This document shows, in pieces, positions 46,001-56,927 of a stretch of DNA of 64,000 nt. The translations under genes and the position numbers were made by a program. The first letter of the stretch is position 1. Every line of letters begins with the position of its first letter. The DNA is from Mesorhabditis belari (lineage: Eukaryota; Nematoda; Chromadorea; Rhabditida; Rhabditidae). The notes below the pieces were generated by a model. The model saw only the letters and a list, made by a program, of their open reading frames with translations. It was not told the DNA's origin and searched no databases. The stretch covers positions 2,834,501 to 2,898,500 of the forward strand of contig CAUEEP010000742.1 in assembly GCA_958450365.1 (NCBI GenBank), given 5' to 3'.

Positions 46001-49000
46001 TAAAAATTAAAAACCTTTCACAGAATATAAAATAAAAAAATATCTTACCTTCCCAAACGAGGCATTCCCGGTGTTTCCCTTGTCGCTGCCGGTAGCTGAG
46101 AAACCGCTCAACTGTTTTCCGGATAATGAGTAGATACGGATCTAAAAAAAAGATATATACAGGGTGGCTGACAATTACGTGCGCGCAGCATCAGCATCAT
46201 AGTTTTAAACAATGTATAAAGCATTACTACTCATCTTTTGTGTTTTAATATTCTTTTTATCGTGGTCAAAATTTTTTAAAAAGTTGTTTTCCTGCAGACG
46301 CGCGAGCGGGGCGCCGCGCAGCTGGCGGGGGGCGGGAGAAGGGGCGCGCCCGCCGGGCTCGGGGGGGGGGGGGGCCGGAAGACGAAAGAGGGGGAAGGGG
46401 GGGGTGGGCCAAGCCGGAAGGGACCGAGGACCGTTAACACCCAAAGATGCGTGGGACATCAAGAGGAGGATCGAGCGAGACGACGTAGTTTGAACAAGAT
46501 GGCAAAACAGCTTCAAATTTCGCGTTTCTCGGTTCAATCGATAGTGAAAAATGAGCTCGGACTTCGAAGTTATCGACTGTTAAACGGGCAAGTGCTCACC
46601 GACAAGCCAAGAAAACCGGAAGGAGAAAGCAAGAAATTGCGAGCTTTCAAGGTGCGGCGCATTGACGATGTTCTTTGGTCAGATGAGAAGATTTTCACCG
46701 GAAGTGGCAAAACCACAAAACACCTTCAACTTCTCAGTCCAGCTCTCAAGAGCACTCGTAAACGAAAGCGCACAAAGGTCTGTTTCAAAAAGTTTGATGG
46801 TTTGGGGTGGCATCAGTGCTTCGGGCAAGACCCCGTTGGTTTTATCGATAAAAATGTGAAGATTAACGCAAAAGGAGATTCTCGAGAAAGCTGTCGTGCC
46901 ATGGAAGAGGAGCCATCCCAATTTGACCCTTCAACAAGATTGGGCGCCGGCCCACGGGCCAACAACATCGCTTTCTCGAAACCAAAATTGGCTCGACGAA
47001 GGATCAATGGCCTGCAAACAGCCCGGATCTCAATCCGTTGGACTTTTCGGTTTGGGGTTTATGGAAGAACAATGAGAAAAGAAAACACCAATTTGATGAT
47101 TTACGTCGAGAATTGACAAAATCTAGAACGACTAGATGCAAATTATCTCCGCCGCACCGTCGATTCTGTAAAGGGGGTGAAGCCTATCAAAGCGGATGGG
47201 GGCCACTTCGAAATTCTGTGATTATTAAATGCTTTGTTACAACTATTATATAAATAATTACATTTCTTTGAGAAATTAAATTATGGCGTTTTCTTTGGCG
47301 CACGTAATTATCAGCCACCCTATATATCTATAATGTAAGCATGAAAAACGGGAAATGTTAGGGGGAAATTGAAAGATATTCAGCCAATGATCATTTCCCG
47401 ATTTCCTGATTCATCTATTCCACGTCTATTCCACACCACTTTCCCCCTCACCTGTCTATCCGCACATCCAACAGCGAATCCGTTCAACTCTGGCAACACC
47501 ACCATGTCACTCATCGCGACACCCTGCTTGATCACTGTCGCACGTGAGAAAGGCGTTGTCTGAAATAAGAAATGTTGCATTTGAAGTCCTTTTTAGTATT
47601 AGAGATACTAACAAAATTTCTTCAATAAACCTAGCTCTACTTTACTAAGTAAATCGAGCTCTCATTTATGCATTTCTCAGTCCGCATTCGACTCACCATG
47701 TTGCCAGTGAAATTCCACAAGATGATCAACTTGTCGGTGCCTAGCGTGAACATTCGAAGTGTTCCATCGTTTGCCTGAAAAGTGGCTATTCAACTTTTAC
47801 AAACATGTCTTTTTTCCCAACTCACCGCAGCAAACTTGATCGCCACAACGCCTCCCTGGTGATCTTGAAGGGTTTGGAGATACTCGTAGCTCTGCGTGAC
47901 ATTGTAGAGATGCACAAGTTTGTCCCGTGATCCCGAAGCCATCAACGAGACACCGGATCTTCCCGGATCGTTGAACTCCAGTGCGAACACGTCACTCTCA
48001 TGAGCATCCATGTTAAGGATCAACGCCATCGTCGTCACGTCCATTACCCTAAACAAATAAATCAGTAACCCAAAAAGAAACGAAAGAGATCTAGAGCCGA
48101 TTTAGCTTAGCTTACAGGATCTAGAGCTTGCTTGGAATCCTTTCCATGTTTTTAAGCTGTCTGATAGTTTGTAAATATTTTCAAACCCACAATATGCATC
48201 CATTTTGACGTCCAATGATGAGATGTCGTCCATCTGGTGAAAATCGAAGGCTTTTAATAGCGTCAGTTGAATCAAAACGTGTCGATGGTATCATTCCGCT
48301 GTCTAAAATAGATATTTATTAAAGTTTAAAGAAGAAAAGTATTTATAAATCATTTTCTTTATTCATTTTGATCACCAACCATCAGCCGGTTCGGTTAATA
48401 GTTGAATATCATCACTTGTGTAAAGGATTTTCTTCAATGAGATCGAGTAAACGTTGCGGAGTGGAAGCAGTGACTGAAAAGATAATCAAATGGACTCTTG
48501 TTTTTGAAATTGATTACCGTTTGAATGATCGGCTCTTGGCGATCTTTGGCCGAATTCCAGAAGCGTACTGTGCCATCGGATCCCCCAGTTACATACGTGC
48601 CACTCGGTAGGAATGGGTAACGATCCGGGTAAACCTGAAAGTGATATTGATGACCTCAATATTGATTATCTAGATAGCTATTTTGTTATTTCTTCGCGCG
48701 TGTAATCGATAATTTGTTATCTTTCCGGGCGTGTAATCGGTAAGTATCGCATTATATGTTCATTGTCGGCTCTAACTTTGCATTTTTTTTTACTTAAAAT
48801 ACTCTCTTCTAAGTCGGGAAATGTCTCTTTCAAAAGTCTGTTAATTGAAATTGAAATTTAGAAAGCAAGATAATCCTTTTTTTTGTGTCTAAAATCGGGT
48901 TAAAAGTTTAGGTATTGCCTCATAGCCCTCTGAACCTGCCTCATAGCCTTCAATTATCTCATATCAAGAATAATCTATGATTTTATGGTAACTGGTAGGC

Positions 49001-52000
49001 ATGATTTCCCTTTAGTCATGGATTTCTCAACCGTCCCTTGGTCGATTACTCTGAAATTTTGGCTACAAGCTGTCGATTTCTATCTGTAGACAAAATTTCA
49101 GAGAAATGGCGAAGAAACGGCTAAGAAGCGGCCAAGAAACGGCCATTTCCTATGTCTATTACTACTCACCTCAACCACATTTACTCCGCCAACATGTCCC
49201 AATTCGGAGTGCATCTTCACCGTCTCCTCTCCGCTTCGTTTCCAAACATAAAGTGATCGATCCGAGTAAAGAACCGAGATCGATTGAGAGGATTGATGAA
49301 CAGAAAGAGAGCGAACGTCCGGATATCTAAAAGTCAAAAGATTGAAAAGATTTTAAGTACTATAGAAACAGATACATTTGGAAACTCGCAAAACTCGTCT
49401 TTTTGTTCGCTTTGAAAGAAAATATTTGCCTAAGATGGGCGGTAAAGAAAAAAAAAGAAAAACGCCATTACATTCAAGCGTCTCAACGCACAAAAATGAG
49501 TAAAGTTTTTGGGAGGAAAGATAAGCTTTTTTTTTGAAATTGAATCGGGAAGTTTGGCGCGATTCACTGACTCATTTTTTGGTTTCAATATTTTAGTATT
49601 AGGTTTTTTCTTTATTTCTTTATTGTCTTGTACATCTAATCTTATTATTTAAATCATTTAAATCAAATATTCAAAAGACGACTTACAACGAGTTTTGTGG
49701 ATGATTTTCGGCATCAAGAACTGAGTCATGTGTAGCATCTGATGGATCAACACCCAAATAGTGGGGTAATGGGAAAGTCCATTCGACCCGGAGACTCTCG
49801 TTGCATGTCAAGGAAAGAGCAAGGATCTGCAATCATTCATTGATTGAGTGATTGAGCAATCATTAATTACCGATTTTGATTTTAAGCACTTGGATTCATT
49901 CATTAGCATTAAGTACATTTATTTAGCCTTCAGTAAACCTTATCATGTCCTTCACAAAGTACTGAAACTCTAACTGAACCTTACTGAACTCTAAACACAA
50001 CAGTAAACAGTTACTGAACTCTTGAATCCTTAAATCGACAGTAAACTGGTAGAGAATCACCAGAAAATGCGAATTTTTAGAGTACACTTGAGTGCTGTAT
50101 TATTGATGATCATGATTTCTTGATCAATCCTTTTCACTCAAGAAAAAAAAAACTCACCATTCCCGAGTCACACCCAACCAGCAACAACTCCTCATTGAAC
50201 AACGCAATATCATAAATCCGTCGATGCCCAAAACGATATGTGTTTTGAAGCTAAATTTATAGAAATAAATCAAATTAAGAATCATTTTCATAAAAACATT
50301 TTCATAAAAACATTTTTATAAAGCATTTCCTTAAAAACATTTTTATAAAAACATACCTTTTTCCCCACAACTTCGACAACAAAAGCATTATCAGCGATGG
50401 CGAAGAAACGATTCTCGGAGAGGAAAATCCCAGAGGTGAAATGACAATTGCGCTTATCATTCAGAATAAATGATCGACCCTAAATCTATCAAATAAAAGA
50501 GCTTTCACCTTTTCTTCATACGTGTAACTTCTCCCCCTCAAGTGTCCACATTTTCGCATGCTTTACTCCATAAGTGACAAAAGAGAATCCATCTGGTGAC
50601 ATAGCCACACCAGAAACCTAAATCACAAATATTTTGTGCTTAAAAGCAAAAGAAAACAAATTCCTATCTATATCGACATTTAAAGTACTCAATTTTCTTC
50701 AAAATTTTTTACCTGATTATTCAATTTGCAGCATGTGATCTGCTTTCCACTTCGCCACTCCCAAACAATCAACATTTTATCGTTTTGATCACCGATTGAG
50801 ACAAGATGCGGTCGAGATGAGCCAAAAAAAGACTAAATTAAGTTCAAATTAATCCCAAAAATTGATAAAATCACCATAGCGATGATCCCAAATGAGTGAC
50901 CGATCATCTGTGTGATTTGTCGACCAATGAATCGACCCTCATCGTCGCAAATCTCCCAAATTCGAATCAATGGATTATGACCATTCTAAAAATTAAAGCT
51001 TTTAAAGTTTTAAAACTAAGCTTTTAAAGTTTTAAAACCAAGCTTTTAAAGTTCTAAAGCTAAGCTTTTAAAGTTCTAAAGCTAGGCTTTTAAATTTCTC
51101 AAACTAGGCTTTTAAATTTCTAAAACTAAGCTTTTATAAATAAAATCATAAATATCAAAATCTATAAATAAAATCATGAAAATCGTAGAACAAACCTCTC
51201 CACTCGCTAAGAAACGTCCACATCGTGAGAAAGCAAGACAGGTAAACGGATTTCGCGATGATGAAAGTAAATGTGCTTGTTTCTGCTTAACAATCGTGAT
51301 CGTGCTACTGAAAAGACAGAAGTTCTTTTGATTTTAGTCTGAATTTGACTTGATAATTTGACATTTTTAGCCCTATTTTTAGCTCTATTTTCAGGGAGTG
51401 GGACAAATGCTACCTTTTTTTGCGCACCCGGACACTTGCGCACCTTTTTTTGCGCACTTAGCCCATTAGCGCACCTTTTTTCGCGTTTTAAAAAAGCTCT
51501 AAAAGCTAATATTAACCAATTTCTATTCCAAAAGTTGTTTTTCTAGGTAATTTGAGGGCGTAGAATCGAAATTTTGACATATCAGAGCTTGTGGAACCAA
51601 TTTGAAAGGCAAAACGGCTAGGTCGATTGTTGATTGTTGATTTTTCTCTTTGTATAACTCCGTCCGGTCGCTTCCACAAGCTCTGTTATGCCAAAATTTC
51701 GATTCTACGCCCTAAAATTACCTAGAAAAATAACTTTTGGAATAGAAATTGGTTAATATTAGCTTTTAGAGCTTTTTTAAAACGCGAAAAAAGGTGCGCT
51801 AATGGGCTAAGTGCGCAAAAAAAGGTGCGCAAGTGTCCGGGTGCGCAAAAAAAGGTCGCATTTGTCCCACTCCCTATTTTCACAAATTTTCTCGAAAAAC
51901 TATCTCTTTCTTTTGTCCACACCTTGATGGGATTCTGAGAAAACAAACACAACAAATTATCCTCCTTTGTTCTCTTCTTTGTTTTTCTTTTTCTATTTTC

Positions 52001-52579
52001 TTTAGCTTCTTTCTTTAGCTTCTTTCTTTTGCTTTTTTTTCTATAAATTCTCCTAAGTGCTCATTGTTTACTGTTCCAAATTGGATTGAAAAGACTTTTT
52101 TGTAATTTTTAACTAGCAAAAGACACATAAAATCTATAAAACTAGCTAAATAGTTTGAATTCTAAAAGTAAAGTTCATTTCCCGTTAGAGCCGCTAGATT
52201 ATGGAACTTGCTCCCAAACGACATACGAGAAATTCAGTCGCTTTTCATATTCAAGAAACGTATCGATGCTTTAGATCTAGTGGCTCTTTGCCGTAAGTAA
52301 TTGGCTTATTGATTTCAGTATGTATTGTATGATTAAGTATCACTGTGCATTTCTCTATGATTTCTTTCACTTTATCGTTTGAATAAAGTATTATTATTAT
52401 TATTATTAAAGAAAAAGAATTTCTGGGTAATTTAGAAATAAGAAGAAATAAGAAGAAATAAGAAGAAATAAGAAGCTCTTTTCTCACCCAGTAATATAAG
52501 CAGTTTGACCGGAGACCTCATCGACAACGAGTGAATTTGGCGAAACACTACTGCATCCAATCACATCGCTTAGCTTTGC
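30629..52579 (-). CDS. WDR62/MAPKBP1-family WD40 scaffold protein (5'-incomplete)
   Basis: Exons on the minus strand, in transcript order: 52579-52488, 51307-51196, 50985-50875, 50832-50713, 50617-50522, 50479-50357, 50250-50158, 49826-49687, 49326-49170, 48635-48518, 48473-48380, 48302-48191, 48048-47826, 47774-47697, 47559-47452, 46141-46049, 45969-45919, 45813-45720, 45638-45528, 44933-44891, 44764-44683, 44583-44468, 38268-38174, 38097-38021, 37780-37690, 35828-35640, 35514-35350, 35311-35146, 34609-34466, 33907-33813, 33612-33571, 33426-33290, 33054-32943, 32899-32834, 32744-32616, 32546-32459, 32348-32273, 32144-32051, 31650-31510, 31413-31236, 31060-30870, 30737-30629. The order of WD blocks follows human WDR62/MAPKBP1: AKLSDVIGCSSVS, FTCLAFSRCGRFLASGE, LNNQVSGVAMSPDG, PHYLGVD, SDRSLYVWKR, GGSDGTVRFWN, LMASGSRDKLVHLYNV, LIVCGSNGCIYTWRL. 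These proteins scaffold JNK signalling and act at centrosomes and spindles. The tail is Ser/Asn/Arg-rich. The first exon is missing. Confidence 0.88.
33955..34060. repeat. (ACAGTAG)n and (TAATCAG)n tandem repeats
   Basis: Two adjacent heptamer arrays, GACAGTA and then ATCAGTA, sit in a gene 2 intron. Confidence 0.92.
34466..34609 (-). other. Tail exon of gene 2 with uncertain donor
   Basis: The exon reads STAGNNRISPSTSATSEKI, then RRSKTFGRMKDIQEQQPQQQ, and becomes Gln/Thr-rich. The acceptor TTTCTAG is clear. The donor at GTGAAG near 34465 is the best of several weak choices. Confidence 0.55.
34798..34945. repeat. Hairpin element with GTCCGATTTAGATT arms
   Basis: Outer arms TATGTTGTGTCCGATTTAG (about 34826) and CTAAATCGGACACAACATA (about 34909) are exact complements over some 27 bp. 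The interior repeats CTAAATCGGACGTCCG twice. It lies in a gene 2 intron and resembles a MITE. Confidence 0.85.
35829..37689 (-). other. 1.9 kb intron of gene 2
   Basis: Intronic sequence between the HSLLAGLIEG exon and the SMQNLRLPHH exon. It holds one full GTACTTTGTGC hairpin copy (36161-36310). No other gene is recognised. Confidence 0.65.
36161..36310. repeat. GTACTTTGTGC hairpin repeat, copy 3
   Basis: Begins TGTACATTGTGC and ends CACAAAGTACAC. Inner arms are GCAAACGCATTC and GGATGCGTTTTTG. The centre carries TCTGGCGCACT and AGTGCACCAAA. Confidence 0.85.
39328..39375. repeat. GTACTTTGTGC family, right-half fragment
   Basis: AGTGCGTCAGAAAGCGTGTTTCC...GAGCACAGAGTACATCC matches the right arm of the hairpin family. 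Confidence 0.65.
42081..42228. repeat. GTACTTTGTGC hairpin repeat, copy 4
   Basis: A 148-bp unit begins CATGTACTTTATGCT and ends GAGCACAAAGTACATGA. Inner arms are CTAAACGCATCCTT and AGGTGCGTTTAGG. It is one of the best-preserved copies. Confidence 0.87.
42940..42995. repeat. GTACTTTGTGC family, right-half fragment
   Basis: GCCAGAATGGGTGTGTTTGC followed by AAAAGTACAGAGTACACGC fits the right arm with substitutions. Confidence 0.5.
46291..46430 (+). other. Extreme GC-rich, G-run segment inside the transposon
   Basis: About 140 bp with very high G+C, including a run of about 15 G and one of 8 G, replaces what should be the N-terminal part of the transposase gene. Flanking DNA is AT-rich. It may be a genuine low-complexity insertion or a sequencing or assembly artefact. 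Confidence 0.7.
46430..47225 (+). pseudogene. Frameshifted Tc1/mariner (IS630-like) transposase
   Basis: Blocks of a transposase occur in different frames: a helix-turn-helix part (MAKQLQISRFSVQSIVKNEL, GLRSYRLLNGQVLTDK), LWSDEKIF with a catalytic Asp, then KTPLVLSIKM/FIDKNVKINAK, WAPAHGPTTS-type, NSPDLNPLDFSVWGLW with the second Asp, and a terminal GGHFEIL-type block near 47205. At least three frame changes and stops make it inactive. No repair is proposed. Confidence 0.85.
51393..51875. mobile_element. Foldback element with about 205-bp arms, in a gene 2 intron
   Basis: The left arm (51393-51597) and right arm (51670-51875) are inverted copies so similar that both encode the same peptide stretch (GSGTNATFFCAPGHLRTFF). 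Ends are AGGGAGTGGGACAAATG. Inner parts share ATTTCGATTCTACGCCCT and AGAGCTTGTGGAA. The TTTTTTTGCGCAC motif is repeated within each arm. There is no transposase. It sits in the intron between the first two recognised exons. Confidence 0.9.
52178..52410 (+). mobile_element. LINE 3' end (CR1-like) with (ATT)n tail
   Basis: An ORF fragment reads FPVRAARLWNLLPNDIREIQ, then SLFIFKKRIDALDLVALCRK, and stops at 52298-52300. This is the C-terminal end of a non-LTR retrotransposon polymerase (RxxRLWNxLP, FKxxL). About 80 bp later come GAATAAAGT and an ATT repeat, the usual short-repeat tail. It is 5'-truncated and antisense to gene 2. Confidence 0.75.
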
Positions 52580-53305
52580 CTAAAAGAAATGTAAATGAAT
52601 GTAATTGTAATTGAATTGAATTGTATTTTGCTTTGCTTTATTTTGTTTTCATTTGATTTTTTAACTTTGATAATAAGAAAAAGAGAAAAATAGAAAGATT
52701 TAACAACAAAGCCATCTAGTTTTCAACAAAACAAATGAAATTAATAAAACTATAAAAGAAAACGTTTTAGCCCTTTTAAAATAAACTTTTACACTTGCGG
52801 AATGTTTGTTTTTTGTTTTATAGAGGATTCGTGGCACAAGCTTCATATGGTCTCTCATATCAGCTCAGCTGTTTTGTTTTGATTTAACCTCGTCAACTAT
52901 TCAACATTATCAACAAGGATATCAAGAGCACATCGACCTATACAACATACAACAAACGCAAGAGCGTTTACAGAGAAAAATTTTGGGAACGCATTCTACC
53001 TCTTGATTTAACCTCGTCAACTATTCAACACTATATCATCAACAAGGATATCAAGAGAACAGCAATAGTCAACAATAGTCATTTTATTTTCAATTTTAAT
53101 CTATAATCGTACTATCTAATGGAAAAGAAAGGAAAAATATAGAAAAATGCACTAGCTACCGTGTTTTCATTTGATTTTTTAAGTTTGATAATAAGAAAAA
53201 GAGAAAAGTGATAAAGAAAGAGAAAAATAGAATTCAGATTTAACAACAAAAACCATCAAGTTTTCAACAAAACAAATAAAACCAATAAAACCATTAAAAC
53301 TATTA

Positions 53306-53821
53306 GGTTGATGCAAAAGTCTTTTTCATTTTTTTCGTACTTCTTTTGAAAAATAACAAAGTCATCAATTAACCTATGGTTTGCTCTAAATGAAAAGTGT
53401 TTATTGTTGAATTTTCCCATCTTTTTAAGTCAATTTGGGTTCACTTTCAAGCAAATTCGAGAGTGAAAACGGGTTTTTCATAAAAATCTATAAAAACCTC
53501 TATAAAGAAATTGGCTGAGTCAATTTCTCTGAAAATCTGAAAAAATATCGAACTTTTTGTGCTCTATCTTTTATTTATTAACATCAAGATTAGTTTCCTT
53601 AGCTAAAGCGTCTAAAATGCATCATCGAGCCGTCGCCTTTTTTGACTACCCGACTTCAGGCTCTCAAAAAAATCTAGACATAAGACATTTTAAACTCGTT
53701 TTAATGTCATTTTGCAGAAAAATAATTGACCTTTCGAATGCAATAAACCGTTGTTCAATTGGTGCATTTGTTACTTTTTAACGGAAGTACGAAAAAAATG
53801 AAAAAGACTTTTGCATCAAAC
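53306..53821 (+). mobile_element. Mariner-type MITE, 516 bp (copy 2)
   Basis: Inverted repeats of about 40 bp, GGTTGATGCAAAAGTCTTTT at the left and its complement at the right, are flanked by TA. The inner ends also match (CGTACTTC / GAAGTACG). There is no transposase. It is homologous in reverse to the element at 28579-29022. Confidence 0.9.
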
Positions 53822-53823
53822 TA

Positions 53824-54277
53824 TGGGTGAGCATAATTATCGGACTCTGCGTGCTGTATCTTTGTGAAAGCTGTGTATTTCAAATATCGTATTCTTTAGT
53901 GAACAAAAGCGGTCGACAATCATACCATCTTCGCCATATCATGCTCTACCACCGAAAAGGGTGGTCTGCCGCAGAGTCGTTTCGCGATCTCAAAGAACTG
54001 GGAAGCCCCAACGGACTACCACGTCAATCGATCGCCAAAAATTGGCAAACAAATAAGACTACAACGATGGATGACTTGAGACGATGTTAAAGCGTGGATT
54101 GCCCCAAAGATCGTTATTCTTCGCTCGTGGAATCGATCGTCTTCCAAGAAATGGCAACGTTATTGATGAGGCGGTGAATATGCCCAGAAAATCAATAACA
54201 TATTTTTCTAACTATTTATGTTATTTTTGAAAAAAATCATTTATAAAAGAAGTCCGGATAATTATGGATCAACCCAA
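53824..54277 (+). mobile_element. Deletion derivative of a mariner element
   Basis: Ends GGGTGAGCATAATTATCGGA and TCCGGATAATTATGGATCAA (followed by CCC) form imperfect inverted repeats between TA dinucleotides. It abuts the MITE at a shared TA (53822-53823). Confidence 0.78.
53935..54090 (+). pseudogene. Mariner transposase N-terminal fragment
   Basis: Reads HLRHIMLYHRKGWSAAESFR, then DLKELGSPNGLPRQSIAKNW, the first helix-turn-helix of mariner transposases. It breaks soon after and the catalytic part is deleted. Confidence 0.72.
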
Positions 54278-54940
54278 TAATATAAAAGAAAACGTTTTAT
54301 CCCTTTTAAAATAAACTTTTACACTTGCGGAATGTTTGCTTTTTGTTTTATAGAGGATTCGTGGCACAAGCTTCATATAGTCTTTCATATTTAGAGATGT
54401 CAGCTGTTTTTGGTTTTGATTTAACCTCGTCAACTATTCAACACTATATCATCAACAAGGATATCAAGAGAACACCAATAGTCAATAATAGTCATTTTAT
54501 TTTCAATTTTAATTTATAATCTATTTAATGGAAAAGACAGGAAAAACATAGCAAAAAAAAAAGTGCTCACATTTTGAGCTCACCAATTTCATCGACTCTC
54601 GATAAATTAACTTTAGATTATATTGTTGAAATGTTAATGCCTATTTTTGATTAGTGTTTCTTCTTTCATCATTCACTTGCTATCGTTTATCTTGCTATCG
54701 TGCTATGTTAAATCTATTTTTGATTAGTGTTTCTTCTTTTATCATTCACTTGCTAATCATTTTCAATCGTTTATCATCAACAAGGATATCAAGAGAACAC
54801 CAATAGTCATTTTATTTTCAAATCCGGATTTTCTTAGCACGATCATACTTATTTCTTTCAATTCTTGAAGAATTCTCAAAATTATTTCCCTTTCTTCATC
54901 ACTTTTCCTTGTATGTTTTGAATGGAAAACGAGAATAAAG

Positions 54941-54987
54941 GGAAATCAGGAATGATTTCCAGATGAGGGAAATCATTCCTGATTTCC
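54941..54987. other. Perfect short hairpin
   Basis: GGAAATCAGGAATGATTTCC, a loop AGATGAG, then the exact complement of the stem. The stem is about 20 bp. Each arm also contains an inner palindrome. Confidence 0.85.
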
Positions 54988-55284
54988 TTTTTCTTCATTT
55001 CTTTGATTGCATTTCTTTTTTCTCTCTCCATTTCATCCAGTTCCGAAATCTAAACAAATACTCCTTTTCTATTCCTTTCCTCACTTTCCATATATTGATT
55101 TGTGATTGGAATTCACCAGGAATTTCCTTTTCCTAAACGAAAAATACTAAACGAATCTGTTTTGAAAGTTTTGAGATGAGATTTAGTTTAAAGTTGAGTA
55201 AATAAACCGGATAAATTTGTTGACGTTTAAATGAATGCCCTTCAAAATTTGAATGATCTTTTCATATATAGTGAATTCCTTTTC

Positions 55285-55440
55285 TACTGAATCTCCTCTT
55301 CTTTCACCTCCTTCTTTCTTCTTCCTTTCTCTTCTCTCTTCTTTCAACTTCTTCTTTCTCTTCTCTCTTCTTCCACCTCCTCCTTTCTTCTTTCTTTCTC
55401 TCTTCTCTCTTCCTTCTCCTCTCTCTTCTTTCACCTCATC
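55285..55440. repeat. Polypyrimidine (TTCTTTCTC)n tract
   Basis: About 150 bp of nearly pure C/T on the plus strand. The long ORFs on both strands (Glu/Arg/Lys or Ser/Phe/Leu-rich) come from composition. Confidence 0.9.
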
Positions 55441-56369
55441 GAATGGTCAAAAGCCATCAATAATCCCTAGATTTAGCAAGGTTTTATGCAAATCTCCCAA
55501 TCGAACAAAAGCCGAAAAGGCGATTATCGCGAATATTTAGAACTTTCCAAAGAATGATTATATTTTCCGGTTTTTAAACATTCGAAACATTTCAACAATT
55601 CAGCAAGAATTCATCAAAATGTTACAAATCTCTTGTTAAATTTTCTTTTAAAGAAAATCCCTGAAATCAATTGAATTCCACAATTCAATGTGTCACAAAA
55701 AGGCTGGGCAATCTGTTTCGATTAAGGTCACTCAGGGGAAATGACAAAGGGATTAGAAAAAAAGGAAAAAGGAAAAAAACGATTGGATCTGGATTTAAAT
55801 TCGCTTGGAAACAAATTGATTTTGAGCTTGGAAAATTTAGAAAAAAAGTCGTTTAATCAAGAAATTCTTGAGTATACTTTGAGCTAAAATTATTAATAAT
55901 ATAGAATTTCCGCTGCTCTCAACTTCTTGCATTGAACCCTGCATTGAGCCCTGAACGGCTCTGCGTTTGGCTGAGAAACTAGACAGAAATAAAGCGCACA
56001 TTTTAGAATTTCAAAATTGTTATCTCTAGAATCGACTGTACTTCAATTCCATTATCCAATTCTATTATTCAATTCCATTATCCAATTCTATTATTTAAAT
56101 TCCGATAATCCCCAAGAATTGATTGTGAGTGGCTGTGGGTGGCTGTGTTGTGGGGGGTTTTTGTGTTTGTCATCGATAAATATGAGGGAATTGACGGGAG
56201 ACTGCAGACTCGACACTTCAGGGTGTGATAGAAAGCGTCAATAAGCACCAATTTATTCACCAATGATTAGCTCGTTGCAGGCTAAGTTGATCGGTGATTG
56301 GAAAGTGCAAAGTTACAAGTTAAAAATGAATAGGGATTTCGAATTCCTTTCCATTTTTGTTAGTCTTAT

Positions 56370-56500
56370 TCCAGCTCTTCCCAGCTTTTCCCAGCTTTTG
56401 CCAGCTTTTGCCAGCTTTTCCCAGCGTTTGTCAGCTTTTGCCAGCTTTCCCCAGCTCTTTCCAGCTCTTCCCAGCTTTTCCCAGCTTTTACAAACATTCT
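56370..56500. repeat. (CCAGCTTTTC)n tandem repeat
   Basis: About twelve copies of a 10-bp unit, CCAGCTTTTC or CCAGCTCTTC or CCAGCTTTTG. Confidence 0.92.
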
Positions 56501-56769
56501 TCTGCTTCTAATTCCTTATCAATCATTCGGAGATCAAAAAAATCAACCCCAAACACTTGAAAAAGCTTCCAGATTTTATGGGAATCACTTTGCTGATTAG
56601 TTTTCATCCGCCAAATGAAAAAAATGGCTCTAAAACTATTTACGATTCAAAATGACGACAAACAAAAAGTGTTTCGAATCTTAAAAACGATCAAGATCTC
56701 ACAATTAGATCACAAAAACAGATAAAACAATGTCTACTTTGAAAAGCTTAAACTACTATAGCTGCTATA

Positions 56770-56840
56770 TGTTAAAGTACTCCGTCAAAGTACTCTGTTA
56801 AAGTACTCCGTCAAAGTACTCTGTTAAAGTACTTTGCGAC
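56770..56840. repeat. (GTCAAAGTACTCT)n repeat
   Basis: Four to five copies of a 15-16-bp unit alternating TTAAAGTACTC and TCAAAGTACTC. Confidence 0.88.
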
Positions 56841-56927
56841 GTACTTTCTGACATTACTGTCACTACTTTGGATTCGTCTTGGCTTTGTAAGCTCATCGCT
56901 GAAATACACAAAGATTTCGAGAGTTTT

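Larger units (their letters stand above)
46160..47320 (+). mobile_element. Tc1/mariner-superfamily transposon (degenerate), in a gene 2 intron
   Basis: Terminal inverted repeats of about 26 bp (CAGGGTGGCTGACAATTACG at 46160; complement ending 47320) are flanked by TA. The element lies in a gene 2 intron in antisense orientation. Its left end is 18 bp from the splice acceptor of exon 46141-46049, leaving only a T-rich tract and TTTAG. Length about 1.16 kb fits an almost full element. Confidence 0.9.
52646..54560. repeat. Tandem duplication of a roughly 500-bp block, second copy interrupted
   Basis: Copy 1 spans about 52646-53150 and copy 2 about 53163-54560. Shared landmarks, in order, are TTTTCATTTGATTTTTTAA, GATTTAACAACAAA, AAAACTATAAAAGAAAACG, GAGGATTCGTGGCACAAGCT, and TGATTTAACCTCGTCAACTA. 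Copy 2 carries about 975 bp of transposon at the site AAAACTATA. Copy 1 is the empty site. Confidence 0.88.

Noticed and set aside
46205..46537. ORFs of 93-110 codons over the GC-rich segment
   Set aside because: They are Gly/Arg or Pro/Ala-rich products of the G runs inside a dead transposon, not genes.
55183..55540. Glu/Lys-rich and Ser/Phe-rich ORFs
   Set aside because: Both arise from a polypyrimidine tract.
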